Shown piece after piece: positions 24,050 to 32,301 of a stretch of DNA of 64,000 nucleotides (the stretch's first letter is position 1; the number at the start of each line of letters is the position of its first letter). Under the pieces are notes generated by a model that did no database searches, was not told the DNA's origin, and worked only from the letters and a program-made list of their open reading frames with translations. The position numbers were made by a program, and so were the translations under genes. Source of the DNA: Neorhizobium alkalisoli. Its GTDB lineage: Bacteria; Pseudomonadota; Alphaproteobacteria; Rhizobiales; Rhizobiaceae. Where the stretch lies: positions 62,001 through 126,000 of the forward strand of contig NZ_PVBN01000006.1 of NCBI RefSeq assembly GCF_002968635.1, read 5' to 3'.

Positions 24050-26257
24050 GTGAGTGGGGTCGAGAAAATGGGTAAGAAAAAGAGGCTTTTCGGGATGAGC
24101 TTTGGCTTGCGGGCAAGCGTCGCTTTGATCGGCGTCTGCGCCGGCTGGTCGGCGCAGGCACAGAACGCCGATACGACACTGGCGCCGATCGTTCTTCAGG
24201 GCGAAGGTGCGGCGGAAAGTGCGACCGGTCCGGTCAAGGGTTATGTCGCGAAGAAATCGGCCACCGGCTCCAAATCCGACACGCCGTTGAACGAAATCCC
24301 GCAGGCCGTTTCGGTCGTCGGCAAAGAGGAAATGGACGATCGCGGCGTCGTCAACAAGATCGATGAGGCTCTGCGCTACACGCCGGGCGTGACCGCCGAG
24401 CCTTTCGGCGTCGACCCGGATACGGATTGGGTCTATATTCGCGGCTTCGATGCGACGCAGACCGGCGTCTTCTTAGACGGCCTCAACCTCTTCTCGTACG
24501 GCTTTGGCGGCTTCCAGATCGATCCGTTCATGCTGGAGCGGGTTGACGTCCTGAAAGGGCCTGCTTCGGTGCTCTACGGCGGCGGCAATGCCGGTGGCAT
24601 CCTCAACTATGTCCGCAAGCGCCCGACCGACGAGCCTTATTATTACACCGAGACGGGGATCAACAGTACCGGCAATGCCTTCGGCGGCTTCGACATTTCC
24701 GATAAGGTCGGCAGCAGTGACACGATGACCTACCGGCTGACCGGCAAGGTATCCGGCGGTGACAACTATTCGGATTTCTCCCACGACCTGCGCGGCTTCA
24801 TCATGCCGCAGCTCACCGTTTCGCCGGATGAAGCAACGAAGCTGACCGTCTGGGGCTCGCTTTCCGGCCTCGACCAGGTTCATACCGGGAACGGCTTCTT
24901 TCCTTATTACGGTACAGTAAAGGACGCGGCCTTCGGCAAGATCGATCGCGATGCCTTTTATGGCGAACCCGATATCGATGAGGGCAAATATACCCAGCAG
25001 ATGCTGGGCTACGAGTTCGAGCACGAATTCGACAATAGCCTGAAGTTCGTCTCCAATGCCCGCTACGGTCACCTTTGGAAGCACGAACAAGGCCCATATC
25101 TCTACGGATATGATACCGGCAACCCCTATGTTCCGGGATCGGATGGCAGCGTGCTGAACCGTCTTGGCTTCGAGCACACCTCGAAGGCCCATTCGTTTGC
25201 CGCCGACAACCGTCTGGAAGGCGAAGCAGACACCGGGCCGATCAGCCACAACTTCATGTTCGGTTTGGACTACAGATACTACCAGCTGGACAACAAGCAG
25301 GCCTCGTCTCCATCGACCCCGATCAGCGCGACTGATCCGATCTACGGTACGCCGCAAGGTCCGAATGCCGTCTATAGCAACCAGCTGATTACGCAGAACC
25401 AGCTCGGCATCTACGCCCAGGATCAGTTGCGCTTCGGCAATGGGTGGCTTGTTACCTTGAACGGACGCTACGACTACGTTCATACGGATACAGACAATCG
25501 CGAGACTGCCTTCGGGACTTCGCCTGACTACGAATTCACCAAATCGGCCTGGAGCGGCCGTGCTGGTCTTGCGTATGAATTCGACAACGGTCTGACCCCC
25601 TATGCCAGTGTCGGCACCTTCTTCAATCCGACGGTCGCGGTCAGCGCGACGCCCAACAATGCACCGGAAGAAGGTGAGCAGTACGAAATCGGTCTGAAAT
25701 ACGATCCAACCTTTATCGATGGAACGTTTACCGCTTCGCTTTTCCATTTGACGAAGAGAAACGTCGTCGTCAGCAGCGGCGCTCCGCTATTCCTGTCCAG
25801 CCAGATCGGCGAGGTGGAATCCCGCGGGATCGAGCTTGAGGGTAAGATCAACCTCAACGACAACTGGAAACTTCTCGGCTCGTTCTCCTATACGGACCTC
25901 GAGGTCAAGGACGACATCGTTGCAGCCTATATCGGCAAGAAGCCTTATCTCGTACCGGACATGACCGCTTCTCTCTGGCTCGACTACACGGTTACCGAAG
26001 GTGCGCTTGAAGGCTTGAGCCTTGGCGGCGGTGTTCGTTATCAGGGTGAAAGCTGGGCGGATCGCCTGAACACGCTGAAAGTTCCTGACGCGGCGGTGGT
26101 CGATGCGGCTATCCGCTACAAGAAGGACGGATGGGAAGGCTCGATCAACGTCGCCAACGTCTTCGACAAGGAATACGTCAAGGGTTGCGGCGGCGAATTC
26201 ACCTGCGGCTATGGCGATGCCCGGACCATCACGTTCAAGCTGAGCAAGGTCTGGTAG
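24050..26257 (+). CDS. TonB-dependent siderophore receptor (FhuA/FoxA-like)
   Basis: A 735-residue outer-membrane receptor. The signal peptide ends near WSAQA-QNADTTL, followed by a TonB-box-like APIVLQG, a plug domain (IPQAVSVVGKEEMDDRG, LRYTPGV, YIRGFDATQTGVFLDGL, VLKGPASVLYGGG) and a 22-strand-type barrel ending in the aromatic residue of KLSKVW. The start shown is a GTG with AGGA upstream; an ATG six codons later (24068) is an alternative. Plug and barrel pattern fit ferrichrome/ferrioxamine-type receptors, agreeing with the FhuBCD genes around it. Two cysteines near the C-terminus (CGGEFTCGYGDA) resemble those conserved in FhuA-type barrels. Confidence 0.92.
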   Translation: MSGVEKMGKKKRLFGMSFGLRASVALIGVCAGWSAQAQNADTTLAPIVLQGEGAAESATGPVKGYVAKKSATGSKSDTPLNEIPQAVSVVGKEEMDDRGVVNKIDEALRYTPGVTAEPFGVDPDTDWVYIRGFDATQTGVFLDGLNLFSYGFGGFQIDPFMLERVDVLKGPASVLYGGGNAGGILNYVRKRPTDEPYYYTETGINSTGNAFGGFDISDKVGSSDTMTYRLTGKVSGGDNYSDFSHDLRGFIMPQLTVSPDEATKLTVWGSLSGLDQVHTGNGFFPYYGTVKDAAFGKIDRDAFYGEPDIDEGKYTQQMLGYEFEHEFDNSLKFVSNARYGHLWKHEQGPYLYGYDTGNPYVPGSDGSVLNRLGFEHTSKAHSFAADNRLEGEADTGPISHNFMFGLDYRYYQLDNKQASSPSTPISATDPIYGTPQGPNAVYSNQLITQNQLGIYAQDQLRFGNGWLVTLNGRYDYVHTDTDNRETAFGTSPDYEFTKSAWSGRAGLAYEFDNGLTPYASVGTFFNPTVAVSATPNNAPEEGEQYEIGLKYDPTFIDGTFTASLFHLTKRNVVVSSGAPLFLSSQIGEVESRGIELEGKINLNDNWKLLGSFSYTDLEVKDDIVAAYIGKKPYLVPDMTASLWLDYTVTEGALEGLSLGGGVRYQGESWADRLNTLKVPDAAVVDAAIRYKKDGWEGSINVANVFDKEYVKGCGGEFTCGYGDARTITFKLSKVW

Positions 26258-26329
26258 CCGAGCGGATCGGGACGAGTTAGCAGGAGGGCCCGTTTTGGGC
26301 CTTCCTTTGTCATTGGAGATACATCGAGA

Positions 26330-27211
26330 GTGCCGCAATTCACGCGTAGAAACTTGCTTTCCTGCACGACTGCGGCGTTTCTCGCCGCACCCGCCGTCCT
26401 TCGCGCGGAGACCAGCGGAAAACGCGTTGCCACGCTTGATTGGGCGCTTCTCGAAACCCTACTCGCAATCGGAGCTGATGTCGTGGCTGCAACCGAGCTT
26501 CGACAGTTTCGGCAGATCGCGGTCACGCCCGAAGTTCCGGAACATGTGACTGACCTCGGCCTGCGCGGCTCGCCGAACTTCGAGGTGCTGCGGTTTGCCC
26601 GCCCGGATCTGATCTTCAACTCGAATTTCTACGCCTGGGCCGATCCCCTGATGAGCCGCATTGCCCCGGTCGAAAGCCATGCGATCTACAGTCCCGGAGA
26701 GAGCCCCTACTCCCTTGCCGAGCGGGCGACACTTGCCATCGGCGAGCGGCTTCAGCTTTCGACGGCCAGAAAAATGGTCGAAGATCTTGCAGCCAAACTC
26801 GACAGGCTCCGACCACTCTTTGCGCGCGGCGATGGCCGGCCTGTGCTGCCGATCAATCTCGGGGATGCCCGGCACTTCCGCGTATTCGGCTCCGACAGCA
26901 TGTTCGGCGAAGTTTTGAAACGCGTCGGCCTCGACAATGCCTGGACAGGCGCAACCAGCTATTCCGCTGCCGCGCCGGTCGGTATTGAAACTCTGGCATC
27001 CATGCCGGACGCCTGGATCATCTTCATCCCGCCTCATCCGGAAGACGCCTTCCGGTCGTTGACGCTAAGCACCTTTTGGAACGCCTTGCCGGCGGTGCGC
27101 GAGAAACGTGTCCTGAGGATCGGCTCCATCAACCCCTACGGGGCGCTGCCGTCCGCAAGCCGCTTTGCCGATTTCCTGGCGGAGGGATTTTCGGATGTCC
27201 GCAATGGCTGA
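26330..27211 (+). CDS. fhuD: Ferric-siderophore periplasmic binding protein FhuD
   Basis: A 293-residue class III binding protein. The N-terminus FTRRNLLSCTTAAFLAAPAVLRA has a twin-arginine motif and hydrophobic stretch, so Tat export is possible. The mature part shows the FhuD-like VATLDWALLETLLAIGADVVA and the helix-backbone region, ending in GALPSASRFADFLAEGF. The start is a GTG at 26330. It lies 72 bases after the receptor and overlaps fhuB by 17 bases. It would hand ferric hydroxamates to FhuB. Confidence 0.9.
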   Translation: MPQFTRRNLLSCTTAAFLAAPAVLRAETSGKRVATLDWALLETLLAIGADVVAATELRQFRQIAVTPEVPEHVTDLGLRGSPNFEVLRFARPDLIFNSNFYAWADPLMSRIAPVESHAIYSPGESPYSLAERATLAIGERLQLSTARKMVEDLAAKLDRLRPLFARGDGRPVLPINLGDARHFRVFGSDSMFGEVLKRVGLDNAWTGATSYSAAAPVGIETLASMPDAWIIFIPPHPEDAFRSLTLSTFWNALPAVREKRVLRIGSINPYGALPSASRFADFLAEGFSDVRNG

Positions 27212-29186
27212 CCTGGCACCACCCGTCAGGGCTCAGGCAATGCCGCTGGTTGTAGCTGCCGGCCTTGGAATTGCCTGCATCGCCGGCTTCGTCCTGTTGG
27301 TGTTGCTCCGTCCGCTGGTCCCCGGCGGCGGGGCGGCTCTCGACGAGATCCTTTTATGGCAAAGCCTGCTGCCGCGGGCCGCGATTGCGCTGTTCTCCGG
27401 CGCGGCCCTCGGCCTTGCCGGCGCTTTGCTCCAACGCGTCCTGCGAAACCCGATTGCCGACGCGTCGACCTTGGGGATCGCTTCGGGAGCCGAACTGGCG
27501 CTCACGCTCGGCTTGAGCTTCTCGCCGCTCCTGACCGTTCTTTCGCGGGAGCTGCTGGCGTTCACGGGCGGGCTCGCAACGGTTGCAACCGTGCTTGCTC
27601 TCAGTTGGCGGCGCGGACTGGATCCTGTCACCGTGGCCATCTCCGGCATGATCGTCAGCATGATTGCGGCATCGCTGAGCGTTGCTCTGGTGCTTGCCCG
27701 TGGCGAATATGCCCTGTCGATCCATATATGGGGTGCCGGCGTCCTTAATCAGGGCGACTGGAGCGGCGTCGCTTCGCTCGCGCCCCGACTTGTCGCCGGC
27801 ATAATTGCTGCCTTTCTCCTGCTGCGGCCGCTCAATGTCCTCACCCTCGATGATTCCAGCGCCCGGAGCTTGGGGGTTACACTGCATGCCGCCCGGTTCG
27901 CGATCCTCATCCTCGCTGTCTGGCTTTCGGCCTCCGTCACGGCAATGGTCGGGATCATCGGTTTCCTCGGGCTTGCCGCACCGACGATCGCCAGGCTGTG
28001 CGGCGCGCGCACGACCGGCCGGATCATGATCGCCGCACCTCTGACCGGCGCAGCGGTGCTGTTCCTCGCGGATTGCCTGACGCAACTGCTTGGGCCGGGT
28101 TTTACCGATCTTGCCCCGACCGGCGCTTTCACGGCGCTACTTGGTGGGCCTCTGCTGTTGATCATGCTGCCTCGCCTTCACGGCTTCTCTGCCGTCACGG
28201 CAAGCTCCGATACCATGCTCCGACCGCTGCGAAAGCCGGCAGCCGCTCTGGCTACTCTCGCCATTCTGCTGATCGCGATTTTCGCTGCCGCTCTGGCCTT
28301 CGGCCCGACGCCGGACGGTTGGCATTTTGCGACCGGCCCACTGTTTTCCGAGCTTCTGCCATTCCGCCTGCCTCGCATAGTCGCGGCAGGCTGTGCCGGC
28401 GCCCTGCTCGGGGTTGCCGGCCTTATCATGCAGCGGGTAACGGGCAACCCGATGGCAAGCCCGGAAGTGCTGGGCGTATCGACGGGCGCGGGCGCCGGCC
28501 TGACGGTTGCACTCTTCGTTTTTGGCTTTCCGTCGTCCGTCGTGATGCTGACCAGCATGGCGCTAGGCGCGCTCGTGGCATTCCTCGTGATGCTCACTGT
28601 CACCGCACGCTCCGGCCTCTCGGCTGAACGATTGCTGCTCGCCGGTATCGCGATCGGCGCCCTGTCCATGGCAATCATCGGCATGGCGCTGGCCCAGGGC
28701 GACATGCGCAGCTACATCCTGCTGACCTGGATTTCCGGATCCACCAACCGCGCCGGCGCCTTCGAGGCATGGATGGCGATTGCTTCCTTTGCCCTGCTGA
28801 CCGCCCCCCTCTTCCTGACGACACGCTGGCTTTCGATCCTGCCGCTCGGCACAAGCCTGTCGCGCAGCGTCGGTCTGCGCATCATGCCCTCCCGTCTCCT
28901 GCTTGCCGTCCTGGCGGCGCTGATGACGGCGATCTCCTCGTTCCTGGTAGGCCCCTTAAGCCTTGTCGGACTTGTCGCGCCGCATCTCGCCCGGCTGATC
29001 GGCCTTCAGACGCCGCGCCAGCAGATCGCCGCGTCGATCTTGATCGGTGCCAGCGTTCTCATGCTCGCCGACTGGCTGTCCCGCGTAGTGATCTTTCCCT
29101 ATCAGATCCCCGCTGGTCTCTTGGCCTCGCTGATCGGTGGGCCGTATCTTCTCTGGCTGCTTGGCAGGAAGGCAAAGCGCATGTGA
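27195..29186 (+). CDS. fhuB: Double-length ferric-siderophore permease FhuB
   Basis: A 663-residue inner-membrane permease made of two fused FecCD-type halves, giving about 20 spans. The family motif appears in both halves: LPRAAIALFSGAALGLAGALLQ with RNPIADASTLGI, and LPRIVAAGCAGALLGVAGLIMQ with GNPMASPEVLGV. FhuB is the only common member with this fusion, and about 660 residues is its normal size. A GGAGG at 27181-27185 inside the fhuD end supports the ATG at 27195; an in-frame ATG at 27204 is an alternative. Confidence 0.95.
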   Translation: MSAMADLAPPVRAQAMPLVVAAGLGIACIAGFVLLVLLRPLVPGGGAALDEILLWQSLLPRAAIALFSGAALGLAGALLQRVLRNPIADASTLGIASGAELALTLGLSFSPLLTVLSRELLAFTGGLATVATVLALSWRRGLDPVTVAISGMIVSMIAASLSVALVLARGEYALSIHIWGAGVLNQGDWSGVASLAPRLVAGIIAAFLLLRPLNVLTLDDSSARSLGVTLHAARFAILILAVWLSASVTAMVGIIGFLGLAAPTIARLCGARTTGRIMIAAPLTGAAVLFLADCLTQLLGPGFTDLAPTGAFTALLGGPLLLIMLPRLHGFSAVTASSDTMLRPLRKPAAALATLAILLIAIFAAALAFGPTPDGWHFATGPLFSELLPFRLPRIVAAGCAGALLGVAGLIMQRVTGNPMASPEVLGVSTGAGAGLTVALFVFGFPSSVVMLTSMALGALVAFLVMLTVTARSGLSAERLLLAGIAIGALSMAIIGMALAQGDMRSYILLTWISGSTNRAGAFEAWMAIASFALLTAPLFLTTRWLSILPLGTSLSRSVGLRIMPSRLLLAVLAALMTAISSFLVGPLSLVGLVAPHLARLIGLQTPRQQIAASILIGASVLMLADWLSRVVIFPYQIPAGLLASLIGGPYLLWLLGRKAKRM

Positions 29187-29195
29187 TCGACAAGC

Positions 29196-29215
29196 GTGCC
29201 GCGGATACGCGGCAC
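29196..29215. terminator. Hairpin between fhuB and the convergent 51-codon gene
   Basis: Arms GTGCCGCG and CGCGGCAC with a GATA loop, 9 bases after the fhuB stop. There is no T run on either side, so it may be a mere structured end or a Rho-assisted terminator. Confidence 0.35.
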
Positions 29216-29264
29216 CGTCGAATGCAGCGCAATGAAGGTCGCGAAATCCAGCAGGAATTCGCCT

Positions 29265-29420
29265 CTACTGCTGCCAGAAGAGAACGCCCGCTATGGCCAC
29301 GGAGAACACGACGGCGGCGAACGAACTATAGCCCTGCAGAACGCCCATTCGCTTCAAGGCGATGGCGAATATGATGATGATCGGAGCGGCCATCAGAAGG
29401 CCGAGCTGTGCGTCAGACAT
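29265..29420 (-). CDS. 51-residue two-span membrane protein opposite norE
   Basis: A short reading frame starting MSDAQLGLLM and ending VLFWQQ. It has two hydrophobic segments (AAPIIIIFAIAL and FAAVVFSVAIAGVLF) separated by a short polar loop KRMGVLQGYS. A ribosome-binding-like AGGGA lies 7 bases before the ATG. It is divergent from norE, and the Fnr/NnrR-type box at 29471-29484 lies between them, so it may be co-induced. I do not recognise a family; the clean membrane topology supports a real gene, but this is a prediction. Confidence 0.55.
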   Translation of the reverse strand: MSDAQLGLLMAAPIIIIFAIALKRMGVLQGYSSFAAVVFSVAIAGVLFWQQ

Positions 29421-29470
29421 GACAGATCCCTAATTTTGCCCGCATTCTAACCGGCCGACCTCCGATTTCT

Positions 29471-29484
29471 TTGCGAAAAGACAA
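29471..29484. promoter_or_regulatory. NnrR/Fnr-type box, norE and 51-codon ORF promoter
   Basis: TTGCGAAAAGACAA fits TTG-N8-CAA. It lies 57 bases before norE and 50 bases before the divergent short ORF, so it could serve either or both. Confidence 0.55.
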
Positions 29485-29541
29485 AGAGCGGCGGCTGAGT
29501 TGCCTTCATTTTCCAGTCCGGCGAACAGCGGAGGCAGGTGA

Positions 29542-30087
29542 ATGGCGGCGATTTCGACGACCGAGGAGTCGGATGAAGGTGGCGACCTTCTTCTTTGGGT
29601 GCTGGTATGGGGCGAACTGGCAGCTTTCGGAATCCTGCTGCTTGGCTATCTCGTGATGTCGGTATTGCATCCGGAAAGTTTCGCGCTCGCCAAGCTGCAT
29701 CTTGCGCCACGTCTGGCCGGCTTCAATACCATCGTCCTTCTGACAAGCAGCTGGCAGGCGGCACTGGCGGTCCGTTATCAGGACAAGCCGCAGCTGCAGC
29801 GCCTGTTCCTGCTCCTTGCTGCGACACTGGGCTTTGTCTTCGTCGCGCTCAAATTCGTCGAGTACGGCTCCGAGTGGAGCGCCACCGGCGATCCGAACCT
29901 GCAGACCTTCTTTGAGCTCTACTTTCTCGTCACCGGCTTCCACCTCGCCCATGTCGCCTTCGTAGGTCTCCTTTTCGTGTTCGCGTCGATCCGGCTCGAG
30001 CGTTCAACGATCATCATCCTGACAACCGTCTGGCACGTCATCGATATCGTCTGGCTGGTGATGTTCCCCGTGATCTACCTGACCTAG
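29542..30087 (+). CDS. norE: NorE, cytochrome c oxidase subunit III-like protein
   Basis: A 181-residue inner-membrane protein with about five spans and the subunit III pattern (LLLWVLVWGELAAFGILLLGYL, GFHLAHVAFVGLLFVFAS, WHVIDIVWLVMFPVIYL). NorE is an accessory protein that improves nitric oxide reductase function; it is not part of the purified NorCB core. An AGGCAGGTG site precedes the ATG. It is followed by norF after 10 bases and preceded by an NnrR-type box. Confidence 0.85.
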   Translation: MAAISTTEESDEGGDLLLWVLVWGELAAFGILLLGYLVMSVLHPESFALAKLHLAPRLAGFNTIVLLTSSWQAALAVRYQDKPQLQRLFLLLAATLGFVFVALKFVEYGSEWSATGDPNLQTFFELYFLVTGFHLAHVAFVGLLFVFASIRLERSTIIILTTVWHVIDIVWLVMFPVIYLT

Positions 30088-30097
30088 GAGCACCGCA

Positions 30098-30373
30098 ATG
30101 AACGGCTCGAAACTCTTCAGCAGCGCCAACTGGGTCATAATGCTGGGTATCGTCGCTGCGTTGATCGCAGCGCAATGGAAAGATCAGGCCATCCCGGTCG
30201 TGGCGCTCGCAGTCATTCTGGCCTTCACTATCGCCAAGGTGCGCCTCATCGTCCTCGATTTCATGAGCCTGCGCGGCACCCGGCCTAATCTCGCTCGGGC
30301 GCTGGTGATGTGGCCGGCCTTCTTTGCCGTCGCGGGGCTGGCGAAAGCTCTTGCTCCTGCCGTTTGGCAGTGA
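30098..30373 (+). CDS. norF: NorF, cytochrome c oxidase subunit IV-like protein
   Basis: A 91-residue membrane protein with about three spans and the COX4_pro-type pattern AVILAFTIAKVRLIVLDFMSLRG. NorF accompanies NorE in many alphaproteobacteria and helps maturation or stability of nitric oxide reductase. A TAGGAGCACCGCA stretch with an AGGAG core sits before the ATG, 10 bases after norE. Confidence 0.8.
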   Translation: MNGSKLFSSANWVIMLGIVAALIAAQWKDQAIPVVALAVILAFTIAKVRLIVLDFMSLRGTRPNLARALVMWPAFFAVAGLAKALAPAVWQ

Positions 30374-30416
30374 TGCGGGAGCGGTAGATGGCACTGCTGC
30401 ACTTTTTCGCCTGAAG

Positions 30417-30430
30417 TTGACATACGTCAA
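30417..30430. promoter_or_regulatory. NnrR/Fnr-type box before the 372-residue membrane protein
   Basis: TTGACATACGTCAA, a perfect TTGAC-N4-GTCAA dyad and the best NnrR-type site of the set. It lies about 100 bases before the ATG at 30528. Confidence 0.7.
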
Positions 30431-30527
30431 CTAACGATTGCCGTTCCTGGCTATTGTCAAATGCAGCGCAAGCAAGACCGGGCAATCTGATCCTGACTGC
30501 GTATGGCAATCGTAAAAGGACAAGACG

Positions 30528-31646
30528 ATGCATTCCGCTCGCCGGGCCGGATGGCTCACAACCGCGTTCACGCTTCTGCTGGCGGCCGAGCCAGCGTCCG
30601 CTCATGTCAAATGGTTCGCACCCTACATTGTCGGCGCCCCGCCTCAGGCGATTGGCGTGACCCTCTCCAATACCTGGTTCTGGCTGGGTATCGCACTTGT
30701 GCTGGTCTTCTTCCTCGCCACTCGGATGATTGAGAAATCCTCTGCGGGAGAGATGATCCTGGCAGGCATGGACCGGATTTCAGACCCTCTCTGGCGGCGC
30801 CTGGACGACTTTGTAAGGGTCGTCATCGGAGCGTTTTTCATCGCGATCTTCGCCGTCGGCGGCGTTTACCTCACGCCTGATTTGAAGACGCCATCGGAAC
30901 TCGTCTCCTGGGGTCAGTTGCTGATCGCCATGCTGATCTTTTCGAGACGAACCCAGCCACTCGCCGCCGCGGGCATCATCAGCCTCTGGCTGCTCGCCCT
31001 TCGCGATTATGACATCTTCCATCTTCTCGACTATCTGGCATTGGGCGTTGGCGTGGCGGCCTATCTCGTTCTGGAGGCCTCGCCCAACCCCGAACTGCGC
31101 AAACACCGGTTTCAGGCTCTGCGCTGGGGCGTCGCCATCGCCTTGATGTGGTCGAGCCTGGAGAAATTCGCTTATCCGGACTGGTTCTATCCGCTGGTCG
31201 AAGAAAAGCCCTTTCTGACTTTTGGTCTGCCGCGTGACGTTTTCATTCCGATGGCCGGCGTCGCCGAGTTTACGATGGGTTTCGGTCTTCTATGGACGCC
31301 GCTCATCCGCCGGCTCTCGGCAATCGCGCTCTTCGTGATCTTCAACGCCGCGGTCTATCCCTTCGGCCGTATCGACCTGATCGGCCACGCCCTCATCATG
31401 GCCGTGATCGTGGCAATTGCTGCCGATCACACACGCGACGTTTTCTTTATGCCTCGACTGAAGAAGTTGCTCGCGGGGGTACCTGTTGGTCTTGCCGCCG
31501 CCATGATCCTATTCGTTTCGTCCTATTGGGGGCTGCATGTCGCCATCTACGGAAGCGAGGGGATAGTCGGCTCTACCGTGGAACGAGTCACGCACACGCC
31601 TGATCCCGAGCATCCTCATGCGCCGACCGGCCATGCAGCCGACTGA
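30528..31646 (+). CDS. Polytopic membrane protein of unknown function in the nor region
   Basis: A 372-residue protein with a signal-peptide-like N-terminus (cleavage plausible at EPASA-HVKWFAPY, which would expose a His as the first mature residue) and about nine further spans. The C-terminal tail HTPDPEHPHAPTGHAAD is His-rich. It stands between norEF and norCBQD on the same strand with its own perfect NnrR-type box, so it is very likely induced during denitrification. I do not recognise the family with confidence; DoxX-like or copper-handling membrane proteins are possibilities. A role in metal or electron supply to Nor/Nir is inference only. Confidence 0.75.
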   Translation: MHSARRAGWLTTAFTLLLAAEPASAHVKWFAPYIVGAPPQAIGVTLSNTWFWLGIALVLVFFLATRMIEKSSAGEMILAGMDRISDPLWRRLDDFVRVVIGAFFIAIFAVGGVYLTPDLKTPSELVSWGQLLIAMLIFSRRTQPLAAAGIISLWLLALRDYDIFHLLDYLALGVGVAAYLVLEASPNPELRKHRFQALRWGVAIALMWSSLEKFAYPDWFYPLVEEKPFLTFGLPRDVFIPMAGVAEFTMGFGLLWTPLIRRLSAIALFVIFNAAVYPFGRIDLIGHALIMAVIVAIAADHTRDVFFMPRLKKLLAGVPVGLAAAMILFVSSYWGLHVAIYGSEGIVGSTVERVTHTPDPEHPHAPTGHAAD

Positions 31647-31703
31647 ACCGACGAGTTTCCATACCTCCCGCCGCAGGCCAAGCCCGGCGGGAGTATCTTT
31701 TAT

Positions 31704-31717
31704 TTGGTAAAACGCAA
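31704..31717. promoter_or_regulatory. NnrR/Fnr-type box before norC
   Basis: TTGGTAAAACGCAA, fitting TTG-N8-CAA, 110 bases before the norC start. It is the only such site in the gap and probably drives norCBQD. Confidence 0.6.
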
Positions 31718-31827
31718 AGAACCCATCCCGGAATCCCCTCATAGAAGCTGTACGGGGTCCACGTCCGCAATTGCCGACGCAGCCCCCTGCACTTGCCGAA
31801 AGGCTTCCGTACATAGGGGACATGAGG

Positions 31828-32280
31828 ATGTCAGAACGCCTCACAAAGACCGGGGCACGCAACGTCTTTTATGGCGGCTCCGCGTTCTTCTTTGCAATCT
31901 TCCTGGGGCTAACCGCCCACAGCCACTACTACATGCGCACCTCCTCCACAGACGAGACCACGCTGACCGACGCGGTCGCGCGCGGCAAACACGTCTGGGA
32001 GAAGAACTCCTGTATCAACTGCCACACGCTTCTCGGTGAAGGCGCCTATTTCGCGCCGGAACTCGGCAACGTGTGGAAGCGCTGGGGTGGAGATACCGAC
32101 CCGGACACCGCCCGCTCCACGCTGAAGGCCTGGATGGCTGCCCAGCCGACCGGGATCGAAGGCAGACGGCAGATGCCGCAATTCAATCTGACCGAACAGG
32201 AACTCGACGATCTCGCGGATTTCCTGGAGTGGACCAGCAAGATCAAGACCCAGAACTGGCCGCCGAACGACGCCGGTTGA
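31828..32280 (+). CDS. norC: Nitric oxide reductase subunit C (cytochrome c)
   Basis: A 150-residue membrane-anchored monoheme cytochrome c, the small subunit of cNor, which passes electrons from pseudoazurin or cytochrome c to NorB. It starts MSERLTKTGARNVFYGGSAFF, has one N-terminal span, then the heme site CINCH and the distal Met in GRRQMPQF. The ATG at 31828 has an AGGGGA site 7 bases upstream; an ATG two codons earlier (31822) is too close to it. It lies 21 bases before norB. Confidence 0.96.
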   Translation: MSERLTKTGARNVFYGGSAFFFAIFLGLTAHSHYYMRTSSTDETTLTDAVARGKHVWEKNSCINCHTLLGEGAYFAPELGNVWKRWGGDTDPDTARSTLKAWMAAQPTGIEGRRQMPQFNLTEQELDDLADFLEWTSKIKTQNWPPNDAG

Positions 32281-32301
32281 TCTCAGGGGAAGGAAATCAT
32301 C

